The notes below the pieces were generated by a model. The model made no database searches. It had not been told where the DNA came from and saw only the letters and a list, made by a program, of their open reading frames with translations. DNA of 11,995 nucleotides from Bacteroidales bacterium (GTDB lineage: Bacteria > Bacteroidota > Bacteroidia > Bacteroidales > VadinHA17): positions 1 to 11,995 of the forward strand of contig JAOZKQ010000037.1 of assembly GCA_029935275.1 (NCBI GenBank), written 5' to 3'. The position numbers were made by a program, and so were the translations under genes. This document shows positions 1-6,588 of this stretch, one piece after another. Positions within the stretch are counted from its first letter, which is position 1, and the number at the start of each line of letters is the position of its first letter.

Positions 1-30
1 AAATAAAAAAATAATATGGAACGCAATTTA

Positions 31-48
31 ATAATATCCCGATATTAT
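31..48 (-). terminator. Possible weak terminator hairpin downstream of recG
   Basis: A perfect inverted repeat, ATAATATC-CC-GATATTAT, lies 13 bases past the recG stop codon. All but one pair of each arm is A-T and no T-run follows directly on the minus strand; a T-rich stretch comes only about 15-25 bases later. It could be a weak 3' end for recG or a chance AT palindrome. The rest of positions 1-61 holds nothing recognisable. Confidence 0.25.
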
Positions 49-61
49 AGACACAGACTAA

Positions 62-2167
62 TTAGCTGATAACACTCCAGTTAATTGAGCTGTCTTTTAA
101 AGCTTGTAACTGTGCTACCAGGATCCTGTTTTCAGGATGAGATAAGCCGGGATCCTTTTCAGAAATTTGCTCAGCTATATTTCTGGCATATTGTAAGATT
201 TGTCCGTCCTGCCCAAGATTAGCAATTTTCAGATTAAAAGCAATGCCACTTTGTTGCGTTCCTTCAATATCTCCAGGTCCTCGAAGTTTTAGGTCAACCT
301 CTGCAATTTCAAATCCATCGTTTGTTCTGACCATGGTTTCCAGTCTCCTTTTTGCTTCAGAGGAAAGTTTAAAGGAACTCATAAGCAGGCAATAAGATTG
401 CTCACTTCCTCGTCCAACCCTTCCGCGCAACTGGTGTAATTGCGAAAGTCCAAACCTTTCTGCACTCTCGATTACCATTACAGATGCTTTTGGAATATCT
501 ACACCTACTTCAATAACCGTTGTTGCAACCATGATTTGTGTCCGTCCTGCAACAAAATGTTGCATAGATGCTTCTTTTTCTTCAGGTTTCATCTTTCCAT
601 GTACCACACTTACAGCATATTCCGGAGAGGGAAAGGCTCTTGAAATACTTACATAGCCATCCTCCAGGTCTTTGTAATCCATTTTTTCAGATTCTTTGAT
701 CAAAGGATATACAATAAAGATCTGTTGACCTGCTGCGATTTGTTTACGGATAAAACCAAAAACCCTGTTTCGCTGACTATCAAAAAAGTGTAATGTCTTA
801 ATGGGTTTTCTCCCTGGAGGGAGCTCGTCAATTACTGAAATATCCAGATCTCCATAAAGTGTCATAGCCAATGTGCGGGGTATAGGTGTCGCTGTCATAA
901 CTAAAACATGGGGCGGGTGTACATTCTTTTTCCATAATTTACTGCGCTGGGAAACACCAAAACGATGTTGTTCATCAATGATTACCAGTCCGAGGTTTTT
1001 AAATATTACTGTTTCTTCAATCAATGCATGTGTCCCAATGATAATGGAAGTCTGGCCACTTTGCAGATCCTCATGGATAATTTTCCGATTTGCTTTTTTT
1101 GTTGAACCAGTCAATAAATTTATCGGAATATTTAATTTTTCAGTAAATTTGCTAAGGGTTTTAAAATGTTGTTTCGCCAGTATTTCAGTTGGGGCCATAA
1201 GACAGGTCTGATAGCCATTGTCCAAAGCAATAAGGATGGACATTAAAGCTACAAGTGTTTTGCCACTTCCTACATCTCCCTGGAGCAGGCGATTCATTTG
1301 TTTTCCGGATCCAAGGTCAGTTCTAATCTCCCTTATTACCCTTTTTTGGGCCTCAGTTAAAGAAAAAGGTAAACACTGATGGTAGAAATTATTCAGGTTA
1401 TCACCAACTTTTGAGAAAACGTAGCCTTTAAACTTTATTTCACGCGTGGTTTTTAATTTAAGAAGATTAAGTTGAATGTAAAATAGCTCTTCGAATTTTA
1501 GGCGGAAAGTTGCTTTTTTGAGAAGTTCGGGATTTTCCGGAAAATGAATATTGATCAGTGCTTCTTTTCTGGAGATGAGATTAAGTTTTTTAACCAGATA
1601 AGCCGGTAGGGTTTCGTAAATGCGTTCGCTGATTTTTTGAAGCAGATTAGACTGTAGCTTAAGAATGGTTTTTGAAGAAATATAATTTGTTTTAAGCTTT
1701 TCAGTAGTGCTGTATAATGCCTGAAGTCCGGAAGATAGCTTAGCTTCCTTTTTTGATAGCTCATCAATTTCAGGATGGATCAAATGGATTTGTCTCTGAT
1801 AAATGCTGGGTTTGCCAAATACAACATACTCTTTGTTTTCATCTATGCTGTCTTTGATCCATTTTACTCCGTGAAACCATATTAAGCTGATGCTGCCCTC
1901 AGAATCGTAAAATTCTGCTATCAGCTTTTTTCGTCCACGATTACCTTCCAGCCTGAAACCTCTGATTTTCCCTTTAAGTTGAATATAACTAAGGTCACTG
2001 CCAATTTGCCGACTTGTATAAAATTTACTTCGGTCGATATATTTATAAGGAAAGTAAGTAATGAGATCATAATAAGTACTGATATTAAGTTCTGTATTAA
2101 GAAGTTCTGCCCGTTTTGGGCCAACTCCTGTTAAAAACTTAATTTCCTGTTGAAATAGATCTGACAT
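62..2167 (-). CDS. recG: ATP-dependent DNA helicase RecG
   Basis: Cytoplasmic superfamily 2 helicase that remodels stalled replication forks and branch-migrates Holliday junctions. The 701 residues are the usual full length. The N-terminal part (about 1-250) is the wedge/OB-fold region that grips branched DNA, with GVGPKRA at 14-20. The helicase core follows: Walker A GDVGSGKT at 297-304, Walker B-type DEQH at 398-401, motif III TATP at 425-428 and motif VI QLHQLRGRVGRG at 576-587. The C-terminal translocation (TRG) region around 615-640 contains DLKLRGPGDIEGTQQSG. All motifs appear intact. Start is the ATG at 2165-2167; no Shine-Dalgarno sequence precedes it. It is transcribed away from the methyltransferase gene across a 114-base divergent intergenic region and looks monocistronic within the window. 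Confidence 0.98.
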   Translation of the reverse strand: MSDLFQQEIKFLTGVGPKRAELLNTELNISTYYDLITYFPYKYIDRSKFYTSRQIGSDLSYIQLKGKIRGFRLEGNRGRKKLIAEFYDSEGSISLIWFHGVKWIKDSIDENKEYVVFGKPSIYQRQIHLIHPEIDELSKKEAKLSSGLQALYSTTEKLKTNYISSKTILKLQSNLLQKISERIYETLPAYLVKKLNLISRKEALINIHFPENPELLKKATFRLKFEELFYIQLNLLKLKTTREIKFKGYVFSKVGDNLNNFYHQCLPFSLTEAQKRVIREIRTDLGSGKQMNRLLQGDVGSGKTLVALMSILIALDNGYQTCLMAPTEILAKQHFKTLSKFTEKLNIPINLLTGSTKKANRKIIHEDLQSGQTSIIIGTHALIEETVIFKNLGLVIIDEQHRFGVSQRSKLWKKNVHPPHVLVMTATPIPRTLAMTLYGDLDISVIDELPPGRKPIKTLHFFDSQRNRVFGFIRKQIAAGQQIFIVYPLIKESEKMDYKDLEDGYVSISRAFPSPEYAVSVVHGKMKPEEKEASMQHFVAGRTQIMVATTVIEVGVDIPKASVMVIESAERFGLSQLHQLRGRVGRGSEQSYCLLMSSFKLSSEAKRRLETMVRTNDGFEIAEVDLKLRGPGDIEGTQQSGIAFNLKIANLGQDGQILQYARNIAEQISEKDPGLSHPENRILVAQLQALKDSSINWSVIS

Positions 2168-2199
2168 AAAACCAGTAAATTTATACTACTTGCAATAAA

Positions 2200-2230
2200 C
2201 AAAATTAGATTATCTTTCTCAAGAATTAAA
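2200..2230 (-). promoter_or_regulatory. Candidate recG promoter
   Basis: On the minus strand, TAATTTTG (2200-2207) matches the Bacteroidota -7 consensus TAnnTTTG exactly. It sits 19 bases after TTTA (2227-2230), an imperfect TTTG -33 box. A start site a few bases further would give a leader of about 25-30 bases to the recG ATG. The match is by eye in AT-rich DNA. Confidence 0.42.
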
Positions 2231-2281
2231 CCTATATGTTTTGAATTATTAACATTTTGTAAAAAAAATGATAAAATTGCA

Positions 2282-3112
2282 ATGTTTTTGATTCAGGCTA
2301 GGTCTAAGTTAAGAAGGATGAAGGATAAATACAGGCATATTTGGAAAGGCATTAAATATAAATTGTTTTCCCGGCATCGTAAGGGGCATGGAATTCATTC
2401 ACCTTTTGTGTTTGAATTCGTGACGAAGGTTCTTCGAAATCGAGAAGAGAAACCTGTTTATGCAGAAATTGATGAGCTTAGGAAGTCATTACAAGGTTCT
2501 CAGGAAACAGTAAGTTACAAGGATCCTGGTGCTGGTTCAGCAACTTTACCGGTTAATAATAGAAAAATTGCTGATATTGTTAAGGCTGCTTCCATTTCCG
2601 GGAAATATGGGAAATTGATTTACAGGATGGTGGAAAAATATACTCCTGAGATAATACTTGAAATAGGAACTTCACTGGGTTTAAGTACTTTGTATTTGGC
2701 TAAAGCAAATGAAAAGGCAAAGGTATATACGCTGGAAGGGGCTGAGCCTGTTGCAAGACTTGCAAAGGATAATTTTACCAGAATGAATGCTTTAACTATT
2801 CAATTAAAAACAGGGCTTTTTAAGGATTCATTGCCGGAAACACTTAGTAAGCTTAAAATGGTAGATATGGTTTTCTTTGATGGAAATCACACTAAAGAAG
2901 CAAGCCTGGATTATTTCTATCAATGCCTTGAGAAAGCAGGAAATCAAACAATTTTTATTTTTGATGATATTCATTGGTCAGAAGGAATGGAGAATGCCTG
3001 GAATATTATCAAAACTGATGAAAGGGTTAGAATAAGTATTGATCTTTTCCGAATGGGGATTGTGTTTTTTAATAAGGGGATTGCAAAGCAGGATTTTATT
3101 ATTCGTTATTAA
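2282..3112 (+). CDS. Class I SAM-dependent methyltransferase (O-methyltransferase-like)
   Basis: 276-residue Rossmann-fold methyltransferase with unknown substrate. The SAM-binding motif I is ILEIGTSLGLST (125-136), and motif-IV-like acidic residues occur in VFFDGNH (197-203) and FDDIHWSEGMENAW (227-240), resembling the metal-binding region of O-methyltransferases. The N-terminal basic segment carries RKGHGIHSPFVF (33-44), which I recognise from a Bacteroidota family usually annotated only as class I methyltransferase. There is no signal peptide, so it is probably cytoplasmic. The ATG at 2282 is taken as start; Met13 (ATG at 2318), preceded by the purine-rich AAGAAGG, is an alternative that keeps every motif. 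It has its own downstream terminator and no co-directional partner close by, so the neighbours do not reveal a substrate. Confidence 0.88.
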   Translation: MFLIQARSKLRRMKDKYRHIWKGIKYKLFSRHRKGHGIHSPFVFEFVTKVLRNREEKPVYAEIDELRKSLQGSQETVSYKDPGAGSATLPVNNRKIADIVKAASISGKYGKLIYRMVEKYTPEIILEIGTSLGLSTLYLAKANEKAKVYTLEGAEPVARLAKDNFTRMNALTIQLKTGLFKDSLPETLSKLKMVDMVFFDGNHTKEASLDYFYQCLEKAGNQTIFIFDDIHWSEGMENAWNIIKTDERVRISIDLFRMGIVFFNKGIAKQDFIIRY

Positions 3113-3150
3113 ATCTTTTCCCGGTATTTGGTAGCTTATTTGTTAAATAT

Positions 3151-3192
3151 ATCAGATGTTAACAAAAATTAACTTCTGATCTTTTTGTTTTT
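3151..3192 (+). terminator. Rho-independent terminator after the methyltransferase gene
   Basis: Left arm ATCAGATGTTAA (3151-3162), loop CAAAAA, right arm TTAACTTCTGAT (3169-3180): 11 of 12 positions pair, with one T-T mismatch. It is followed by CTTTTTGTTTTT. It lies about 40 bases past the methyltransferase stop. The T-run overlaps the candidate -33 box of the next gene. Confidence 0.7.
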
Positions 3193-3213
3193 GGACTGAA
3201 TAGACTATTTTAG
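3184..3213 (+). promoter_or_regulatory. Candidate promoter of the ABC ATPase gene
   Basis: TTTG (3184-3187), an 18-base spacer, then TATTTTAG (3206-3213), a 7-of-8 match to TAnnTTTG. It lies about 30 bases before the ATG at 3242. Support comes from its place just after a terminator, which implies a fresh start, and from the same 18-base spacing as the better promoter at 4627. The -7 match is imperfect. Confidence 0.33.
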
Positions 3214-3241
3214 TAAAATAATATTTTAATTAAGCTTTTAT

Positions 3242-3943
3242 ATGAGTAATATTATAAAAATTGAGAACATCATTAAAAACTATTATATAGGAACAGTGGT
3301 GGTCAGGGCTTTGCGTACAGTATCATTAGATATGGAAAGGAATGAGTATGTTGCAATTATGGGGCCTTCCGGTTCTGGTAAATCTACTTTGATGAATATA
3401 CTGGGATGTTTGGATACCCCAACTGATGGAATGTATATGTTGAATGGGAAGGATGTTAGTAAAATGGAGGATGACCAACTTGCAGAAGTCAGGAATAAAG
3501 AAATTGGTTTTGTTTTTCAGACTTTTAATTTGCTGCCAAGATATACGGCACTTGAAAATGTGATTTTACCCCTTATTTATGCTGGAATATCTAAACATGA
3601 AAGAATTGAAAGGGCAAAAGAAACGCTTGCTAAGGTAGGATTGGCTGACCGTATGGATCATAAGCCTAATGAACTGTCGGGTGGTCAGCGACAGAGGGTT
3701 GCTGTTGCAAGGGCACTGGTGAATAATCCTTCAATTATACTTGCTGATGAGCCTACCGGTAATCTTGATTCCAAAACTTCTAAAGATATAATGGGCTTGC
3801 TTGACGATATTCATTCTTCTGGGAATACTGTTATTGTTGTGACTCACGAAGAGGATATTGCACAAAATGCTAAAAGGATCATTCGTTTGATGGATGGAGA
3901 AATTGAGAGTGATGTGTTTAAAGCTGTAAATGTAAATGCTTAA
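3242..3943 (+). CDS. ABC transporter ATP-binding protein, LolD/MacB type
   Basis: 233-residue nucleotide-binding subunit of the MacB/LolD/FtsE-like group, which works with FtsX-type permeases in lipoprotein release, export or envelope remodelling. All motifs are present: Walker A GPSGSGKST (41-49), Q-loop VFQTFNLLP (91-99), signature LSGGQ (145-149), Walker B IILADE (165-170), D-loop NLDS (174-177) and switch His202. It is a single ABC domain with no membrane segment, so it needs a separate permease, which is not in this window. The substrate is therefore open; LolD is a family resemblance, not a proven role. The start ATG at 3242 gives the normal N-terminus. The adenosyltransferase gene follows after 16-22 bases, suggesting co-transcription without an obvious functional link. 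Confidence 0.93.
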   Translation: MSNIIKIENIIKNYYIGTVVVRALRTVSLDMERNEYVAIMGPSGSGKSTLMNILGCLDTPTDGMYMLNGKDVSKMEDDQLAEVRNKEIGFVFQTFNLLPRYTALENVILPLIYAGISKHERIERAKETLAKVGLADRMDHKPNELSGGQRQRVAVARALVNNPSIILADEPTGNLDSKTSKDIMGLLDDIHSSGNTVIVVTHEEDIAQNAKRIIRLMDGEIESDVFKAVNVNA

Positions 3944-3959
3944 TTAATCCTCTTTTTTT

Positions 3960-4517
3960 TTGAATGTGAAAATATACACAAAAACGGGCGATAAAGGACA
4001 AACCTCTCTCATTGGGGGCAGAAGAGTTTCAAAAACCCATTCTCAGATCGAAGCTTATGGAACGGTTGATGAACTGATGGCTTATGTTGGTTTGTTAAGG
4101 GATATGGAAATTGCTGAAGAGAATAAAGAGGCTTTATTGTTTATTCTTGACAGGCTGATGGCTTGCGCTTCTATTCTTGCCATGGACCAGGAGGTTAAAG
4201 GGATAAACTTGCCTGAATTATTTGAACAGGATATATCCTTTCTTGAGAGGAATATTGATGAAATGGAGAAAGATCTTGAGCCATTGAATTCATTTGTTCT
4301 GCCTGGAGGTCATACCATTGTTTCATATTGCCACATCGCCAGGACTATATGCAGGAGGGCTGAAAGAAATCTGTTGAGAATTGAGGATCCAGGTCTGAAT
4401 TTAAGCCTGGTTGAACAGTTTTTGAACAGATTATCTGATTATCTTTTTGTTCTATCCAGGAGAATTGCCAGGGATCTGAGTATAGAGCAGATTAAATGGG
4501 AACCTGGTAAAGAATAA
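3960..4517 (+). CDS. PduO-type cob(I)alamin adenosyltransferase
   Basis: Cytoplasmic enzyme that transfers the adenosyl group of ATP to cob(I)alamin, yielding adenosylcobalamin for B12-dependent enzymes such as methylmalonyl-CoA mutase. It is about the usual family length (183-185 residues). The N-terminal ATP-binding loop reads IYTKTGDKGQTSL (5-17), followed by EAYGTVDEL (31-39). The C-terminal conserved helices hold FVLPGGH (112-118), HIARTICRRAER (125-136) and FLNRLSDYLFVLSR (154-167). No ATG fits the frame: initiation must use TTG at 3960, embedded in a T9 run, or GTG at 3966. GTG gives MKIYTKTGDKG, which matches the usual family N-terminus, so it is my preferred start. No other cobalamin gene is in the window. 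Confidence 0.93.
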   Translation: MNVKIYTKTGDKGQTSLIGGRRVSKTHSQIEAYGTVDELMAYVGLLRDMEIAEENKEALLFILDRLMACASILAMDQEVKGINLPELFEQDISFLERNIDEMEKDLEPLNSFVLPGGHTIVSYCHIARTICRRAERNLLRIEDPGLNLSLVEQFLNRLSDYLFVLSRRIARDLSIEQIKWEPGKE

Positions 4518-4585
4518 GCTTGTCTTTCCCTTTTCTTTAAAATTAAGGCATTCAGGAGTAAATCTATAAGTTTTCTTTAAAAATT

Positions 4586-4614
4586 ATAGAAAAAAAAGTA
4601 CTTTTTTTTTCTAT
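4586..4614. repeat. A8-GTAC-T9 palindrome
   Basis: ATAG, eight A, GTAC, nine T, CTAT: a nearly perfect 29-base palindrome in the 190-base gap between the adenosyltransferase and DUF2795 genes. It could serve as a weak terminator for the upstream gene, being a hairpin with a long T-run, though the stem is almost all A-T. It could also be intrinsically curved DNA just upstream of the promoter at 4627. The rest of 4518-4707 holds that promoter and the untranslated leader; no gene was seen there. Confidence 0.4.
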
Positions 4615-4626
4615 TTAATAATCTTC

Positions 4627-4656
4627 TTTGATTTGATAGATTATTTTATATATTTG
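4627..4656 (+). promoter_or_regulatory. Bacteroidota-type promoter of the DUF2795 gene
   Basis: TTTG (4627-4630), an 18-base spacer, then TATATTTG (4649-4656), a full match to the TAnnTTTG -7 consensus. A second TTTG at 4632-4635 would give a spacer of only 13. Transcription should start near 4660-4665, leaving a leader of about 45 bases to the ATG at 4708. It is the best promoter match in the window. Confidence 0.65.
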
Positions 4657-4707
4657 CAAAATTTTAAGGGAAGGATTAATTAGCAATTTCTCAAAAATAT
4701 TGAAAAT

Positions 4708-4929
4708 ATGTATTGGACGTTAGAATTAGCATCGAAACTGGAAGATGCACCGTGGCCGGCCACGAAAGAGGAGCTTATTGATTATGCTATTCGATCTGGA
4801 GCACCAATGGAAGTTATTGAAAACCTTCAAGGTATTGAGGATGAGGGTGATATATATGAAAGTATCGAGGATATCTGGCCGGATTATCCTAGTAAAGATG
4901 ATTTCTTTTTTAATGAAGACGAATATTGA
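4708..4929 (+). CDS. DUF2795 family small acidic protein
   Basis: 73-residue acidic protein that I recognise as a DUF2795 member, highly conserved in Bacteroidota. The core APWPATKEELIDYAIRSGAP (14-33) is followed by an acidic, aromatic tail ending FFFNEDEY (66-73). No enzymatic motif, signal peptide or membrane segment is visible, and its function is unknown to me; the compact helical WPATKEEL region and acidic tail would suit a protein- or nucleic-acid-associated regulator, which is speculation. Its own promoter and a strong terminator make it a single-gene unit. A 63-residue overlapping reading frame (4745-4936) is a shadow. The ATG at 4708 has no Shine-Dalgarno sequence before it. Confidence 0.9.
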   Translation: MYWTLELASKLEDAPWPATKEELIDYAIRSGAPMEVIENLQGIEDEGDIYESIEDIWPDYPSKDDFFFNEDEY

Positions 4930-4934
4930 AAATT

Positions 4935-4960
4935 AAAAGAGCCATTAGGGCTCTTTTTTT
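4935..4960. terminator. Bidirectional intrinsic terminator between convergent genes
   Basis: Stem AAAAGAGCC (4935-4943) and GGCTCTTTT (4949-4957), loop ATTAG, with a T-run continuing to 4961 on the plus strand. On the minus strand the same stem is followed by TTTTAATTTT, so it can also end the leftward guaB-to-lptA-like operon, whose last stop codon is at 4990-4992. It begins 5 bases past the DUF2795 stop. Confidence 0.88.
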
Positions 4961-4989
4961 TATACTTTTATTTTTATAAAACATTCTTA

Positions 4990-6543
4990 TTACCTGAATA
5001 TATCCTTCACACTTTTTGGCCTTTCTTGTATTTTCCATACAAAACCTTCCAATTTAATATTATCCAGTGTAATTTTATCTTTTGGCAATAATTTCATATC
5101 TGGTTGTTTTAAAAATTTTATTTCATTTATTTTCTTGTTTTTAAGAAGCAATATTATATCACTGCTCTCAGCAAAATTCACCCCTATTGTTTTTTCTTCA
5201 TCTTTAGGAAAATAAATGCTTTGTCCGTTACCGGAAATGTTAAACTTGTAAATTTCGCCATCTCGAAAATAACCTGTCATGTTTTTTCCTTTTATCTGGT
5301 TGAAATAAAGGGAGTCCTCTTTTGAAATAATAAATGATCCTTTGTACATCTCAAGCCGGTCAGGTTGGCTCATATGCGTATAAAGTTCAATAAATTCTGC
5401 TGACAATTGGTGCGCATCTGACCAGATATATGGTTCACCATAAAACATGATTACCGAATCTGCAAACGAATAGGCCAGTGAATCACATAATCCTTGTAAG
5501 TTTTTTGAGAATAATTTAACATGATGATAAGCACTTATTATCTTGTATTTGTTAGTGCTATCCAATTTTGAACGTAAGGTGTCTGCATGTAAAAATAAAC
5601 TATCTTTTTTGCTTAGTATTTGAATAAACAGTGCACTATCTGTGAGCATTGATTTCTCTGGGTTTTCCTGAAAGTGGCCATAATTTCCTTTCAATATAAG
5701 TTTTTGGGTGGAGTCATAGAAAACAACATGGCTATAGGCTTCTCCAACTCCCAGTTTCCTATCGTAATACAAGGAATCACCCTTTATTTCCTGCTTACTG
5801 CTTTTAAGCATGGCATTTCCGGAAAACCTGGAAATATCATTCTTCATATCATACCATCCCTTTTCACAGTAGATGTAGTTGCTATCGGAAATAATCTCTG
5901 TAGGCCCAAAAAAAGTTGTAACTTCTGATTCAGTGTGATACTTCATTGTATCAGAATAAATTACGTAGTCAGGGCTTGTTACGACTACACTATCATGGAA
6001 GTAAAAAAGGTTCTGTTTTGAGTAAAATGTTCCCCTTTTACTTGATAAATGGTTATCATCAATTAAAATATTACCAATTGTTCTGTAAAAACCAATATCC
6101 TTATCCAGGTCATAATCCAGAATATTTGTAGTGAGTGTTGTTTCTTTATCTTCAAGTTTTACGTTTCTCCTGAATGCTGCAAGTTTTGTGGTTGCGGAAT
6201 AGTTTAGATAATCACCATGAAGATGTAGTGTGTCTCCCTGTCGAATGTAAACGTGTCCGAATGCTTCAACGCTGTCACTCTGAAATAAATATGCGCTATC
6301 ACAACTCAGGTAAGCTCCGGCATGTTCAAGTTGAACGTCTCCTATTAGTTTTTTTACATCATCACCTTTACTCCTGTCAAATTTCATGGTATTAGCATGT
6401 ATTAATTCAATTTTTTTTCCTTTTTGGGGAAAGAGACTAAAGTTGATTATGAAAAGGAAGGCAAGGATGACGAAAGAGGATCGCTGCCAATTATTTGTCC
6501 GGAAGACACTATGATGATCTTTTATATTAAAATGAATCTTCAT
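4990..6543 (-). CDS. OstA/LptA-like lipopolysaccharide-transport family protein
   Basis: 517-residue exported protein with the repetitive beta-strand pattern of OstA/LptA/LptD-N domains. Short units with alternating D/S-L-Y, F-G and V-x-L patterns recur, for example LSCDSAYLF (79-87), LHGDYLNY (108-115), SKRGTFYS (168-175), GDSLYYD (255-261) and ADSVIMFYGEPYIW (361-374). In this family such beta-jellyroll units bind lipid A and form a bridge toward the outer membrane. Residues 22-38 are strongly hydrophobic, so the first 40 residues form a signal peptide or N-terminal anchor with an unusually long, polar leader. The ATG at 6543 is the first possible start after an in-frame TAG at 6556-6558. 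It is the last gene of the operon, 45 bases after surA; the association with an outer-membrane chaperone supports an envelope role. Much longer than E. coli LptA, as is usual for Bacteroidota OstA-like proteins. Confidence 0.82.
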   Translation of the reverse strand: MKIHFNIKDHHSVFRTNNWQRSSFVILAFLFIINFSLFPQKGKKIELIHANTMKFDRSKGDDVKKLIGDVQLEHAGAYLSCDSAYLFQSDSVEAFGHVYIRQGDTLHLHGDYLNYSATTKLAAFRRNVKLEDKETTLTTNILDYDLDKDIGFYRTIGNILIDDNHLSSKRGTFYSKQNLFYFHDSVVVTSPDYVIYSDTMKYHTESEVTTFFGPTEIISDSNYIYCEKGWYDMKNDISRFSGNAMLKSSKQEIKGDSLYYDRKLGVGEAYSHVVFYDSTQKLILKGNYGHFQENPEKSMLTDSALFIQILSKKDSLFLHADTLRSKLDSTNKYKIISAYHHVKLFSKNLQGLCDSLAYSFADSVIMFYGEPYIWSDAHQLSAEFIELYTHMSQPDRLEMYKGSFIISKEDSLYFNQIKGKNMTGYFRDGEIYKFNISGNGQSIYFPKDEEKTIGVNFAESSDIILLLKNKKINEIKFLKQPDMKLLPKDKITLDNIKLEGFVWKIQERPKSVKDIFR

Positions 6544-6588
6544 ACTAGGCCAGATCTAAAGGTGATGAGCCTGATTTTGCCGGAAGTT

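Noticed and set aside
440..1211. Plus-strand reading frames of 67 and 112 residues inside recG
   Set aside because: They lie antisense to an intact recG, show no recognisable motif and have a cysteine- and phenylalanine-rich composition typical of antisense translation.
1555..2124. Second-frame minus-strand reading frames (70 and 67 residues) within recG
   Set aside because: They overlap the conserved N-terminal part of recG in another frame; recG itself is uninterrupted, so they are shadows and not signs of a frameshift.
2190..2218. Possible methyltransferase promoter: TTG (2190-2192), 18 bases, TATCTTTC (2211-2218)
   Set aside because: The -7 element misses the final G and the -33 element is only TTG; it also overlaps the better minus-strand recG promoter. 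Too weak to list as a feature.
4745..4936. 63-residue reading frame overlapping the DUF2795 gene
   Set aside because: It is the +1-frame shadow of a recognisable conserved protein and starts inside it.
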